A stretch of DNA of 64,000 nt from Oceanobacillus damuensis (GCF_001618145.1 NZ_KV392042.1:81159-145158), one strand, 5' to 3'; counted from the first letter of the stretch, positions 44,179 through 52,755 are shown. Notes: generated from the letters alone by a model not told the origin. A program made the numbers and translations.

Positions 44179-44958
44179 TTATCTGTAGACCATACCACCA
44201 TCAGTTAAGATTGCCTGCCCAGTAATGTAATTTGCATCCTCAGAAGCTAAAAATGAAACTAAGTTAGCAACATCTTCTGGCTCTTGTGTACGACCTAATG
44301 AAATCGAAGAAGCGAATTGTTCTAATGCTTCACCTTTTTTAGTACCTAATACATCCATAAATTTCTCATCTAAACGATCCCACATACCTGTTGCTGCAAT
44401 CCCAGGACAATATGCATTAACGGTAATCTTATCTTTTGCTAACTCTTTAGAAGCAACTTGTGTTAAACCGCGAACCGCAAATTTAGAGGCACTATACGTC
44501 GCTAAGAAGTCAAAGCCTTCGTGACCTGCAATACTTGCGGCGTTGATGATTGTGCCGCCGTGACCTTGATCTTTTAATTGCTTTGCAGCAGCTTGAATAC
44601 CAAATAATACACCTTTAACATTTACATCTAATACAAAATCAACGTTTTTAGGAGCGATCTTTTCAATTTGTTCAACTTCACCTTCAACACCCGCGTTGTT
44701 GATATATACATCTAATTTACCGAACTTTTCCACAGCATGTTTTACCAGGGATTCATGGTCTTCTTGCTTCGTTACATCTGCTACTACAGCACTTACTTCA
44801 TAATCTTTAGCTTTAAATTCTTCTAACGTTTCATTTAAAACTTCTTCATTAATATCGCTTAATACAACTTTGTATCCTTGTCCGCCTAATTTTTCTGCAA
44901 TACCTTTACCTAAACCCTGTGCTGAGCCGGTAATTACTACAACCCTATCGAATGCCAT
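44179..44958 (-). CDS. Short-chain dehydrogenase, acetoin(diacetyl) reductase-like
   Basis: A 259-residue SDR. The cofactor loop is [20 protein letters not shown] (TGxxxGxG), with the NAD-preferring acid in LSDIN, INNAGV (NNAG), [11 protein letters not shown] and the catalytic YSASK. The closest style is meso-2,3-butanediol dehydrogenase/acetoin reductase ([14 protein letters not shown] after the active site). The start is chosen at 44958 behind GGAGGGAATG; earlier in-frame ATGs overlap that site. It reduces acetoin or diacetyl with NADH if the assignment is right. It is transcribed alone. Confidence 0.83.
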   Translation of the reverse strand: MAFDRVVVITGSAQGLGKGIAEKLGGQGYKVVLSDINEEVLNETLEEFKAKDYEVSAVVADVTKQEDHESLVKHAVEKFGKLDVYINNAGVEGEVEQIEKIAPKNVDFVLDVNVKGVLFGIQAAAKQLKDQGHGGTIINAASIAGHEGFDFLATYSASKFAVRGLTQVASKELAKDKITVNAYCPGIAATGMWDRLDEKFMDVLGTKKGEALEQFASSISLGRTQEPEDVANLVSFLASEDANYITGQAILTDGGMVYR

Positions 44959-45081
44959 GTTCATTCCCTCCAAGTAAAATTTTATTCCCATTTTATATTA
45001 CCCTTTAGTTTGAAATATTAATCCCAATTGGGTGTAAGGATTATTGATTTATACGAGAAATGTCGCGACTATGGCAAAAGC

Positions 45082-45115
45082 ACCGGGGGGCTAGGTTCCT
45101 TGTCCCATGGACCTA
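45082..45115. repeat. GTCCCC-type dispersed repeat, degenerate
   Basis: ACCGGGGGGCTAGGTTCC then TTGTCCCATGGACCTA, a shorter and more worn copy of the element at 43951. Confidence 0.45.
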
Positions 45116-45200
45116 TTAATGGGAAATAGTATTATTCAGCTTGTAGTATATGACTATTTTATACTATCCATATATAATTATAGAAAAGGGAGGGATTTAA

Positions 45201-45446
45201 ATGAAATGGCAAGAAGCAAGAGATTTATTCCCTAATCAATTTCTTTTAGTTTCTATACTGGATTACCATTATGAAGGTGACAAGAAAGTTGTTGACGAAG
45301 TTGCGCCAATCCGTCCAATTAAAGATGAAGATGCAAATGAAGCGTTTTTTAATGCGGAAGAAGGTACAATAGTTTATCACACAGCCAATAAGGATTTTAT
45401 CATCCATATTCGTAGAGACCCTTTGATGAAAGTGAGAAAAATCTAA
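45201..45446 (+). CDS. Conserved-looking 81-residue protein coupled to a retropepsin-like protease
   Basis: ATG 45201 follows GGGAGGGA. The protein (MKWQEARDLFPNQFLLVSIL; VVDEVAPIRPIKDEDANEAF; EGTIVYHTANKDFIIHIRRD) is soluble, acidic in the middle, with alternating beta-like segments at its C-terminus. Its stop overlaps the start of the aspartic protease (TAATG), a firm sign that the two act together. I do not recognise a named family. It could be an inhibitor, substrate-recognition partner or substrate of the protease. Confidence 0.75.
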   Translation: MKWQEARDLFPNQFLLVSILDYHYEGDKKVVDEVAPIRPIKDEDANEAFFNAEEGTIVYHTANKDFIIHIRRDPLMKVRKI

Positions 45447-45823
45447 TGAACCTCCTTTATGATGGACAGCTTATTACTACTTCTTTCATCGTAACTTATC
45501 GAGGTAAGTCTCTTAAAATAGGCGGCGTTATAGTGGATACAGGATCATCCCATACCGTTATTTCACCAGACATATTAGAAAGTATTGGGGTTAACTATGA
45601 GAACGTCGATACGATTTATGAAGCCTATGGAATCGGAGGAAGTGTTCCTTTCTATACAAAAGTAATGGATAGTTTAAAAATCGATGCATTTATAATAGAG
45701 AGTTTTGAAGTGGATGTAGGAATGTTACCAAAAGAACACCCTGCACTAATTGGATTAGATGTTTTAAAATCATATAATTTCATCATTGATTTTGGGAAGT
45801 TAAAATTGTACCCAGGAACTTAA
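45446..45823 (+). CDS. Retropepsin-like single-domain aspartic protease (clan AA)
   Basis: A 125-residue protein with the active-site motif GGVIVDTGSSHTVISPDIL (D-T-G) near residue 28. A second conserved block, PALIGLDVLKSYNFIIDF (hydrophobic-Gly-x-Asp-hydrophobic-Leu), is typical of retroviral-type proteases, in which two copies dimerise to build one active site. There is no signal peptide or membrane segment, so it should act in the cytosol. It is translationally coupled to the 81-residue upstream gene. Substrates of such bacterial enzymes are poorly known. Confidence 0.82.
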   Translation: MNLLYDGQLITTSFIVTYRGKSLKIGGVIVDTGSSHTVISPDILESIGVNYENVDTIYEAYGIGGSVPFYTKVMDSLKIDAFIIESFEVDVGMLPKEHPALIGLDVLKSYNFIIDFGKLKLYPGT

Positions 45824-46001
45824 AAAAAGAGGATTTAGATTGAAAAATGTCTAATTCTCTTTTTATTTTATTAAGAGAGATTGCCTGTTTAACTATGGTG
45901 CTTTAACACAATAAGGTAATCGTCGATTTGAAAGCCTATCTTGTTCTAACTGGCAGTGGCAGAATAGTTGGGTAAGTAGCTAATCAATAGGGGGGATACC
46001 A

Positions 46002-46112
46002 ATGGGGATTGTTTATACTATGTTAGTTATTTTATCATCGGCAGGTTTCTTATATTTTATGGGGAAGCCAGACAAGAATTCTGAAAATCAAGAGGATAAC
46101 GACAAAGACTAA
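46002..46112 (+). CDS. Small membrane peptide, 36 residues
   Basis: ATG 46002 lies seven bases after a very strong AGGGGGGA site. The product is one membrane helix (residues 2-17, GIVYTMLVILSSAGFLYFMG) followed by a polar acidic tail (KPDKNSENQEDNDKD). There is no overlap with another gene. Tiny proteins of this form are common in Bacillaceae but usually of unknown role. Confidence 0.6.
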   Translation: MGIVYTMLVILSSAGFLYFMGKPDKNSENQEDNDKD

Positions 46113-46158
46113 TCGCTTTTTCTAAAGAGTATTTTCACCCTTCAACTAATTGGGTGCG

Positions 46159-46195
46159 ATAGCACAATAAGAGCAGTCGCCTTTTATTGTGCTAT
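46159..46195. repeat. Inverted repeat downstream of the small membrane peptide
   Basis: ATAGCACAATAA and TTATTGTGCTAT form a 12-bp perfect stem around GAGCAGTCGCCTT. There is no T run, so it is a structured repeat rather than a classical terminator. A similar sequence (GCTTTAACACAATAAGG) lies near 45900. Confidence 0.6.
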
Positions 46196-46360
46196 TTGGC
46201 AGATTAGTTTTAGATTGAAAATGTGTTTATAGTAATATTACATATTAGAAAAATTGGTTATACTCCAAACTGTTTCAAATGATGGTCAAGGTGCTTGAAG
46301 ATGCCTTTCCCCTTGTTCGGAAGTCAGAGTCCCGAAAAAAGGATGTGGATGATTTGTACA

Positions 46361-46388
46361 ATCTAGGAACCTGTCCCCATGGACCTAA
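46361..46388. repeat. GTCCCC-type dispersed repeat
   Basis: ATCTAGGAACCTGTCCCC ATGGACCTAAAG, matching the right half of 43951-44027. It directly abuts the hairpin at 46387. Confidence 0.55.
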
Positions 46389-46422
46389 AGGCTAGCACTT
46401 AAATCAAAGTGCTGGTCTTTTT
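46387..46422 (+). terminator. Terminator-like hairpin
   Basis: AAAGGCTAGCACTT and AAAGTGCTGGTCTTTTT form a stem close in sequence to the RNase J terminator at 43528-43570, so this is a duplicated terminator module. Confidence 0.65.
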
Positions 46423-46510
46423 ATGCAAGTAAGAAAGCATAAACTTCCTTACTTGCATAAGTGTTACTAAGGTACCCGCCCAAAATCTTGGCGTATGCCA
46501 GGTTTTCTAA
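46423..46510. repeat. Dispersed repeat with palindromic head (GCAAGTAAGAAAG family), copy 1
   Basis: ATGCAAGTAAGAAAG and CTTCCTTACTTGCAT form a hairpin. It is followed by AAGTGTTACTAAGG, then a second inverted pair around CTTGGCGTATGCCAGG and TTTTCTAA. The same order recurs at 49612-49702. The remaining sequence to the acylphosphatase gene shows no gene. Confidence 0.8.
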
Positions 46511-46625
46511 CTGAAAGGGTCGCGAGTATGTTGTTAATCTATGGTGTTGCATTATTCTGCTAAGAAGAATAGGAAAATTTATTCTAGAATTCCTTTGTGA
46601 TAATATAGGGGCAGAGGTGATCTGC

Positions 46626-46901
46626 ATGGAATACGTAAGAGTTAACGTAAGTGGTCATGTACAAGGCGTTGGCTTTCGCTATTTTACGCAACATACAGCA
46701 GTCGAATATAACATTACCGGTTGGGTGAAAAACGAGGATGACGGCAGCGTACTTATGGAGGCTTTTGGCGACGAAGAAAATCTATCGCTATTTTTGGATG
46801 TGATTAAAAAAGGGCCATCGCGTTTTGCTGAAGTCCAGGGGATGGATGTAACAACCTTAGCAGGAGATCCGCAGTTTAAATCGTTTGATATTAAATATTA
46901 G
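46626..46901 (+). CDS. acyP: Acylphosphatase
   Basis: A 91-residue protein with the acylphosphatase signatures VNVSGHVQGVGFRYFTQHTA (phosphate loop GxVQGVGFR with the catalytic Arg) and GWVKNEDDGSV (catalytic Asn). The ATG at 46626 follows AGAGGTGAT. It hydrolyses acyl phosphates such as acetyl or carbamoyl phosphate. It is monocistronic, with a strong shared terminator. Confidence 0.95.
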   Translation: MEYVRVNVSGHVQGVGFRYFTQHTAVEYNITGWVKNEDDGSVLMEAFGDEENLSLFLDVIKKGPSRFAEVQGMDVTTLAGDPQFKSFDIKY

Positions 46902-46912
46902 GCTTGAAAATC

Positions 46913-46957
46913 AAAAAGGATTAGCTGATGTTTCTATAACATCAGCTAATCCTTTTT
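46913..46957. terminator. Bidirectional terminator between acyP and the ABC operon
   Basis: AAAAAGGATTAGCTGATGT and ACATCAGCTAATCCTTTTT form a 19-bp perfect stem with a 7-base loop. The two genes converge on it. Confidence 0.95.
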
Positions 46958-46963
46958 GTTTTG

Positions 46964-47758
46964 TTATTCTTTCCAAGGTATCAGCTTGTTCTCCAACCAC
47001 CTTAGGCCCCTATTAAAGATTAAACCAAGGAGGGACAGGATAAGTACTCCGACCATCAGCTTCGACGTAATCATTAAATTTCCATAGTGCAGCACCATGG
47101 AACCAATACCTTCTTGAGCAGCAATCATTTCAGCTGACACAAGTAAAAGTAATGATGTCCCTGCGGCAAGCTTTAAACCAGCAAATATCATTGGCAGGGA
47201 GCCAGGTAGAATTACCTTACGAATCACATTAATCCGATTCGATCCAAAGGTTACCGCAGCCTTTATAAGCATCGGATCAACGCTTTTTACTCCGGAAAAG
47301 GTATTAATAACGACTGGGAAGAAAACCCCCAATGCAATAATGGTTACCTTTGATAATTCCCCAATTCCTAACCAGAGGATAAATAAAGGTAGTAAAGCGA
47401 TTTTCGGGATCGGGTAAATAGAGTAAACGATCGGTGTTCCGATTGCATCTGCCACTTTGAAAAATCCTAGAATCAATCCGATTAATATACCGAAAGTAGC
47501 TCCGATAGCATAGCCAAGAACAATTCGATAGAGACTCGCAGTCAGGTTCCCATATATCTCTCCACTTACAAACATTTCCCACCCCGTGATAATAATGTTA
47601 GACGGGGCAGGCAGGAATAATGGGGAAACGATTCCAATCCGAGATATGATTTCCCATAAAATCAGGATACCGGCTATACCTAAAAAGGAAGTGTAGAATG
47701 GAACTTTTTTATCAAGAAAGGCAACGCGATTCGTAATGACTTGTTTTTGTTTTTCCAT
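46964..47758 (-). CDS. ABC transporter permease, sulfonate/nitrate/taurine type
   Basis: A 264-residue membrane protein of the SsuC/TauC/NrtB type. It has ILILWEIISRIGIVSPLFLP at helix 1 and PLFILWLGIGELSKVTIIALG. The EAA loop is AAVTFGSNRINVIRKVILPG, followed by LPMIFAGLKLAAGTSLLLLV. It is the last gene of a three-gene unit read from the minus strand, 6 bases after the ATPase gene. Confidence 0.9.
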   Translation of the reverse strand: MEKQKQVITNRVAFLDKKVPFYTSFLGIAGILILWEIISRIGIVSPLFLPAPSNIIITGWEMFVSGEIYGNLTASLYRIVLGYAIGATFGILIGLILGFFKVADAIGTPIVYSIYPIPKIALLPLFILWLGIGELSKVTIIALGVFFPVVINTFSGVKSVDPMLIKAAVTFGSNRINVIRKVILPGSLPMIFAGLKLAAGTSLLLLVSAEMIAAQEGIGSMVLHYGNLMITSKLMVGVLILSLLGLIFNRGLRWLENKLIPWKE

Positions 47759-47764
47759 TTCTGA

Positions 47765-48532
47765 TCACTCCTTTAGTGCTTCTTCAGCATCATGCCGAAT
47801 CAGCTGCCAAATCTCATCTGCATACTTGCTTGATTGTAGGCGGTACTTTTCATCATTTCTGCCTGTTTTCGGTAAATCAATGTTAATAATCTGTTTGATT
47901 TGACCTGGGTGTCTTGATAATACAATGACACGATCGGCTAAATAAACCGCTTCTTCAATGTTATGCGTCACATAAAGCGTGCTTAATTTTGTGCGATTCC
48001 AAATGGTAAGCAGCTCCTCTTGCATGAGAGTCCGGGTCTGGGCATCCAAAGCGGAGAAAGGCTCGTCCATCAATAATAAATCCGGTTCTACTGCCAGCGC
48101 TCTAGCAATGCCAGCCCGCTGCTTCATACCACCCGATAGTTGTTTCGGATACGCATTCTTAAAATCACTCAGCCCAACCATATCAATATAGTGATTACCA
48201 ATTTCCTGTTGTTCTTTCTTGGAGGCACCTTTTTCCTGCAAACCATAGACGACATTTTCAAAAACCGTGCGCCATGGGAAGAGAGCAATTTCTTGAAAAA
48301 CAATCCCTAAATTCGGGTTTTCTTCGATTTCCTCAAAATAAACACTGCCGCTCGTTGGGGACATTAGCCCTCCTACAATGTTCAGTAAGGTTGATTTGCC
48401 GCATCCACTAGGACCAACAAGGACAACAAATTCCTCTTCTTGAATGGTGAAATTTATATTTTTTAATGCCGTTACTTCCTTCTTTTTCGAATCAATAAAT
48501 ATTTTTCCGACATCCTCGATGACGATGCTCAT
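47765..48532 (-). CDS. ABC transporter ATPase, sulfonate/nitrate/taurine type
   Basis: A 255-residue ATPase with Walker A VGPSGCGKSTL, Q-loop VFQEIALFPW, signature LSGGMKQRAGIARAL, Walker B LLLMDEPFSALD and switch THNIEEAV. This matches the SsuB/TauB/NrtD class. It follows the binding-protein gene after nine bases and energises the adjoining permease. Confidence 0.92.
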   Translation of the reverse strand: MSIVIEDVGKIFIDSKKKEVTALKNINFTIQEEEFVVLVGPSGCGKSTLLNIVGGLMSPTSGSVYFEEIEENPNLGIVFQEIALFPWRTVFENVVYGLQEKGASKKEQQEIGNHYIDMVGLSDFKNAYPKQLSGGMKQRAGIARALAVEPDLLLMDEPFSALDAQTRTLMQEELLTIWNRTKLSTLYVTHNIEEAVYLADRVIVLSRHPGQIKQIINIDLPKTGRNDEKYRLQSSKYADEIWQLIRHDAEEALKE

Positions 48533-48541
48533 AGCTGTTCA

Positions 48542-49594
48542 CTACTCCAATTCTTTTAGTGCTTGGTCGAGAAGATCTGTATTCACAATTTCCCCTGCAT
48601 CAATCGGTGCTTCGATGAGTTCTTCCTTTGCGTACCAATCGATTTGGGTTTGGATATCCGAAGCAAGCAGCTGACCATCGCGATCCATGTATGGTAGACC
48701 ACGTTCGATAATAGCTGGTTCTTGGTCAGTGTACTCCGCAATAATCCCGATAACCTCATCATAGTTTTCCCCTGGTACAATCTCACCATTTTCCTTTGTG
48801 AGGACAGCATCATAATAGTATTGTGTTGCTTTCGCATATGCTTTTAAGAATTTAGTCGCTGTGTCTGTATCTTCAGCAAAGGATTTAGAGAAAAATATCC
48901 CGGAGGTTTGATAGTCGATCACATCGCCTACTTGTTTAATTACCTTGCCATACCCTTCATCCATTACCCTCGTAATATTCGGTTCGTTTAATAAAACAGC
49001 ATCGACTTGCTTGCTTTGCAAGGTTTCCATTAGACCAGGGATACTGTTTACAGGTACAAGCTCGACATCAGCCGAGGTTAGCCCATGTTCCTCCAATAAT
49101 CTGCCAGCCATATAATGAAAGGTTGAACCGGTTTGGGTAATCCCAATCTTCTTATCCTTTAAATCTTCAACACTTTCGATGTCTGAGTCACTATGTACTA
49201 GTAATGCGGAGGAGGAATAGCCTTGCTGTTCTCTACCTTTATCCGCAACAATAACGAGTTCTTCTCCACCCGCAACCATATTGTACAGACTTGCTGTAAT
49301 CCCAGTTGCACCAACATTCACATCCCCACCAGCTGTTGCTACGGCGATAGGCTGTGCAGCTTCAAACCAACTGACCTCTGCATCAATACCTTCCTCTTCA
49401 AAAAAGCCTTTTTCAATAGCAATAAATAGCGGCGCAGAGCTCGTCAATTTCAGCATGCCAATCTCAACGGATGCTTGTTCTGCATCTGAGTCTCCTGTGC
49501 CTGATGAATCATTTGATGACTCCTGTCCACAAGCTACTAACATAAATGCTAAAAATAGTACTGAAATAAGTGCAAAAATAACTCTTTTTCTCAT
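48542..49594 (-). CDS. ABC transporter substrate-binding lipoprotein (SsuA/THI5-like)
   Basis: A 350-residue lipoprotein with the signal MRKRVIFALISVLFLAFMLVAC and lipidated Cys at 22. The NMT1/SsuA-like domain shows IGMLKLTSSAPLFIAIEKGF, AVATAGGDVNVGATGIT, DLKDKKIGITQTGSTFHYMA and DAVLLNEPNI. Substrates of this family are sulfonates, taurine, nitrate/bicarbonate or pyrimidine precursors of thiamine. No desulfonase (SsuD) or thi gene and no TPP riboswitch is adjacent, so the ligand stays open. GGGGGAA precedes ATG 49594, just after the palindromic repeat at 49612. Confidence 0.9.
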   Translation of the reverse strand: MRKRVIFALISVLFLAFMLVACGQESSNDSSGTGDSDAEQASVEIGMLKLTSSAPLFIAIEKGFFEEEGIDAEVSWFEAAQPIAVATAGGDVNVGATGITASLYNMVAGGEELVIVADKGREQQGYSSSALLVHSDSDIESVEDLKDKKIGITQTGSTFHYMAGRLLEEHGLTSADVELVPVNSIPGLMETLQSKQVDAVLLNEPNITRVMDEGYGKVIKQVGDVIDYQTSGIFFSKSFAEDTDTATKFLKAYAKATQYYYDAVLTKENGEIVPGENYDEVIGIIAEYTDQEPAIIERGLPYMDRDGQLLASDIQTQIDWYAKEELIEAPIDAGEIVNTDLLDQALKELE

Positions 49595-49611
49595 CTTGCA
49601 TTCCCCCTATA

Positions 49612-49702
49612 GTTTGCAAGTAAGAAAGTATAAACTTTCTTACTTGCATAAGTGCAACTAAGGCATTCGCCGAAAAGGCATGGCGCATGCCAAGTTTTCT
49701 AA
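49612..49702. repeat. Dispersed repeat with palindromic head (GCAAGTAAGAAAG family), copy 2
   Basis: TGCAAGTAAGAAAG and CTTTCTTACTTGCA form a 14-bp perfect stem with loop TATAAA. It is followed by AAGTGCAACTAAGGCATTCG, GGCATGGCGCATGCCAAG and TTTTCTAA. It lies in the 5' leader of the ABC operon. The rest of the gap to 50082 shows no gene. Confidence 0.85.
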
Positions 49703-49990
49703 TGAAATATGTTAAAAAAGAAATTAAAAAAGCACAGGCTTTTGCTTACTACCTGATTTGCCAGTTTAATTAGATTTTTATAAGAATATCACAAATTAAA
49801 AAAGGATTCCATATAATTGTTGGAAAAATAGAAATTTTGCTGGTTTTATTGGATTATTTTGGGGATGTATTACTTCATCAAGAAAACTAGACTACTTAGC
49901 TAGAAAAAAGAGCAATCTAGAATAATAGCTATTTCTTTGCAAATATTAAAATCCGTACATTAATCTATTTGCATAATATAAGGTACGGTA

Positions 49991-50020
49991 TTGACGAACA
50001 ATATATCAATGTGATAGTAT
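49991..50020 (+). promoter_or_regulatory. Likely sigma-A promoter of the M20/DUF3100 operon
   Basis: TTGACG (49991-49996) and TAGTAT (50015-50020) with an 18-base spacer, about 60 bases before the first start codon. Confidence 0.5.
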
Positions 50021-50082
50021 TTATACTGTTCTAAAACCGAAACACCAAATCTTTCATGCAACCTAGAAGGAGGAACATCCTT

Positions 50083-51345
50083 TTGACATTCAAACAACAA
50101 TACGAAGAGATCAGACAAATTGCGGAGGAAATTTATTATCATCCGGAATTGGGATATAAAGAAACGAAAACAAAACAGACTGTCATCAACTATCTGAAAA
50201 AAGTAAACGCAAACCTGGAGATAGAAGATTTCAGCTTAACTGGCTTCAGGACTACCCTTGGAGGAAATGACAAAAAGGATTTGCATCTCGCGTTTATTGC
50301 CGAGCTTGATGCTGTATATGCACCAAGTCATATGCATGCAGATAAAGAAACAGGTGCGGCACATAACTGTGGGCATTACACGCAAGTCGCTATTGCTCTT
50401 GCCTTGTATACGCACTTACTAAAAACGGAAGCATACAAGGACTTTGACTATAAATTAAGCTTTATCTTCGTTCCGGCAGAGGAATATCTGGATTTGGATT
50501 ACCGTGAAAGCCTGATAAAGGAAAATACAATCACACATTATGGCGGAAAGCCGGAAGCGATGAAGCTTGGTGTGTTTGACGATATCGATGCTGCCCTTTG
50601 TGTACATGCGATCGGTGGAGAGTTTGAGGAAAGAACAATTAATACCAATAGTGATTTAGCTGGTTTTATGTATAAGAAGTACAAGTTTAAGGGGAAAGCT
50701 ACACATGCTGGTTTCGATCCATTTTCTTCTAAGAATGCATACAACATGTCCACATTATTCAATGTTGCAGTAGGACTGGCAAGACAGCAAATGAAAGATT
50801 CCGAAATGGTACGGGTCAATCCGATTGTCATGAATTCAGATATGTCTACGAATGTGATACCTAATCATATTACGGTTGGAACAGATTTGCGCACGAAGAC
50901 AGTCAACTATTTGAAGGAAACAGCAACCAAACTGGATGATGCTGCGAAAGGAAGTGCTCTGGCATTGCAGGGGGAGGTCGATATTTCAACTCAGATGGGA
51001 TACCTGCCATTTCTCCAGGACCGCTATCTTTCCGAGTTTGTACAAAAAACATTTGAAAATACCGATGAAATTGCCGTGCTTGATGATGGGGATGCGATTA
51101 GTGCAGCTGGCGATATCGGAGACCTTTCCTTTATGATGCCATGCATACAAATAGGATACAGTGGTTTTACCGGTACAATTCATGGAGATGATTTTATCGA
51201 TGTCGATCCAGAGTTTATTTACGAGATTTTCCCTAGGTTTCTGTCCGAGGTTTTGAAGGAAATGAACGGAAAAATTGATCGGTCGAAATTATATAAGAGA
51301 ACATATAAGGAATATACAGATTTGATTGCTGACATTGTCAGCTAG
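50083..51345 (+). CDS. M20-family amidohydrolase with altered metal-site motif
   Basis: A 420-residue protein starting at TTG 50083 behind AGAAGGAGG. It has EIYYHPELGYKETKT, FIAELDAVYAPSH (catalytic Asp region), HNCGHYTQ, FVPAEEYLD (Glu-Glu) and SAAGDIGDLSF. The usual GHDxH block is GHYTQ: the Cys and first His remain but the second His of the motif is replaced by Gln, a feature of a distinct M20 subgroup. It probably cleaves an amide or peptide. It is followed by two membrane genes and likely processes their substrate. Confidence 0.85.
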   Translation: MTFKQQYEEIRQIAEEIYYHPELGYKETKTKQTVINYLKKVNANLEIEDFSLTGFRTTLGGNDKKDLHLAFIAELDAVYAPSHMHADKETGAAHNCGHYTQVAIALALYTHLLKTEAYKDFDYKLSFIFVPAEEYLDLDYRESLIKENTITHYGGKPEAMKLGVFDDIDAALCVHAIGGEFEERTINTNSDLAGFMYKKYKFKGKATHAGFDPFSSKNAYNMSTLFNVAVGLARQQMKDSEMVRVNPIVMNSDMSTNVIPNHITVGTDLRTKTVNYLKETATKLDDAAKGSALALQGEVDISTQMGYLPFLQDRYLSEFVQKTFENTDEIAVLDDGDAISAAGDIGDLSFMMPCIQIGYSGFTGTIHGDDFIDVDPEFIYEIFPRFLSEVLKEMNGKIDRSKLYKRTYKEYTDLIADIVS

Positions 51346-51368
51346 ATGACAACTTAGGGGGACATACG

Positions 51369-52157
51369 ATGAAAGGGAATTTGCTTTATTTAATTGCATT
51401 TGCATTAATTGTGATATTTGTGGCTGAAATGATTGGTTTTCAAATGCTTCCGATTGGAGGATTTACGATTGGTCTGTTGCCACTTGTATTTGCCATCATC
51501 ATTACGATGGTTCTTGGATTGAAGATCTTTCGCAAAGGGTTTTGGAAAAAGGTATATAGCGAGGGGAATATCAATTTCTCCAGTAAGTATCTGATTTTCA
51601 TTATGCTTCCTCTAATGGCAAGATACGGAGCGGATGTGGCACCGCATATCCGTGAAATCCTGTCCATCGGCTGGGTGTTCATCATTCAGGAGCTAGGTAA
51701 TCTCGGAACCGTTTTAATCGGGCTTCCAATTGCGATCATGCTGGGGCTTCGCCGTGAGGCAATTGGTGCAACCCTTGGTATTGGCCGAGAAGGGGAGCTT
51801 GCTTATATTTCTGAAAAATATACCCTGGAATCCAAAGAGGGTAGAGGGGTTCTATCCATCTATATTATCGGCACATTGTTCGGTGCCATCTTCTTCAGTG
51901 TGTTTGCACCAATATTGATGGATTTAGGAATTCAAGTAGAGGCACTTGCAATGGCATCAGGCGTTGGGTCTGGAAGTATGATGAGTGCAGCTTCAGCGAC
52001 ACTTGTAGCAACTGTTCCCGATATGGAAAGTACGATTTTGGCATATGCTTCTGCCAGCCAGCTGCTGACGAGTTTCCTTGGTACATTCACCATGGTGTTC
52101 CTTGCAGCACCACTGCAGCAATTTATGTACAAATTGATGGTTAGGGGTGAAGAGTAA
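51369..52157 (+). CDS. DUF3100 membrane protein
   Basis: A 262-residue protein with about seven to eight hydrophobic segments. It begins with MLPIGGFTIGLLPLVFAIII and ends with ASATLVATVPDMESTILAYA, a loop with the shape of substrate-transport families. DUF3100 proteins are uncharacterised predicted transporters. It has a GGGG site 24 bases after the M20 gene and overlaps the next gene by one base. Taken together, the M20 enzyme and two membrane proteins look like uptake or efflux plus hydrolysis of one compound. Confidence 0.75.
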   Translation: MKGNLLYLIAFALIVIFVAEMIGFQMLPIGGFTIGLLPLVFAIIITMVLGLKIFRKGFWKKVYSEGNINFSSKYLIFIMLPLMARYGADVAPHIREILSIGWVFIIQELGNLGTVLIGLPIAIMLGLRREAIGATLGIGREGELAYISEKYTLESKEGRGVLSIYIIGTLFGAIFFSVFAPILMDLGIQVEALAMASGVGSGSMMSAASATLVATVPDMESTILAYASASQLLTSFLGTFTMVFLAAPLQQFMYKLMVRGEE

Positions 52158-52642
52158 TGGCAACTGGAATGAATAAATACGTCAAATATGGTCTTGTTCT
52201 GCTATTAAGCATTGGATTGATTTTATTTACGCAGGAAATTAAATTACTGAAAAACCCGGAATCCACACCGGTCACTGCCATGACATTATACGGACTTGTG
52301 ACTTTATGGGCTTTCTCGATGATTGGGATATTCGTTTCCGATTTGATGCAGCATGTTCGGGTCAAATTCATACGTGATTTTCCGATCCTTGGCTGGGTCT
52401 CGCTTACGTCACTTGTATTCTGTCTGGCTTCTGACTTTTTCGTTCAAGCTGTTTCAGCGGTAGACTTTCTATCGATCACAACTCCAATTCTGACATTTGC
52501 AGGAATATCTGTAGCAAATCGTTTGGTAGATTTGAGAAAAACATCCTGGAAAATTGCAATTGTTGCTATCTTCGTTTTCACAGGTACGTATGTCGGAAGT
52601 GCGTTGCTGGCTCAGTTGGGATTGTTCTTAGCAGGGAATTAA
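52157..52642 (+). CDS. Small membrane protein coupled to the DUF3100 protein
   Basis: A 161-residue protein with four hydrophobic segments (YGLVLLLSIGLILFT; MTLYGLVTLWAFSMIGIFVS; FPILGWVSLTSLVFCLASDF; IAIVAIFVFTGTYVGSALLA). Its start overlaps the stop of the DUF3100 gene (TAATG), so the two are made together, most likely as subunits of one membrane complex. No named family is recognised. A strong terminator follows. Confidence 0.72.
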   Translation: MATGMNKYVKYGLVLLLSIGLILFTQEIKLLKNPESTPVTAMTLYGLVTLWAFSMIGIFVSDLMQHVRVKFIRDFPILGWVSLTSLVFCLASDFFVQAVSAVDFLSITTPILTFAGISVANRLVDLRKTSWKIAIVAIFVFTGTYVGSALLAQLGLFLAGN

Positions 52643-52697
52643 TAGACTACAGAAACTAGTACTTGGCTAATGTAAACATGCTCTTACCATTATGAAA

Positions 52698-52747
52698 ATA
52701 AAGCCTCCTGAATTACTGATTTATGGTAGTTCAGGGGGCTTTTTTTA
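52698..52747 (+). terminator. Terminator of the M20/DUF3100 operon
   Basis: AAAGCCTCCTGAA and TTCAGGGGGCTTTTTTT form a 13-bp stem (one GU pair) with a T run. Confidence 0.92.
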
Positions 52748-52755
52748 CCAATTGG

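Noticed and set aside
48542..49700. Possible TPP riboswitch or thiamine-precursor operon because the binding protein is THI5/NMT1-like
   Set aside because: No TPP aptamer motif is present upstream, and the leader is occupied by a dispersed repeat; no thi gene is adjacent.
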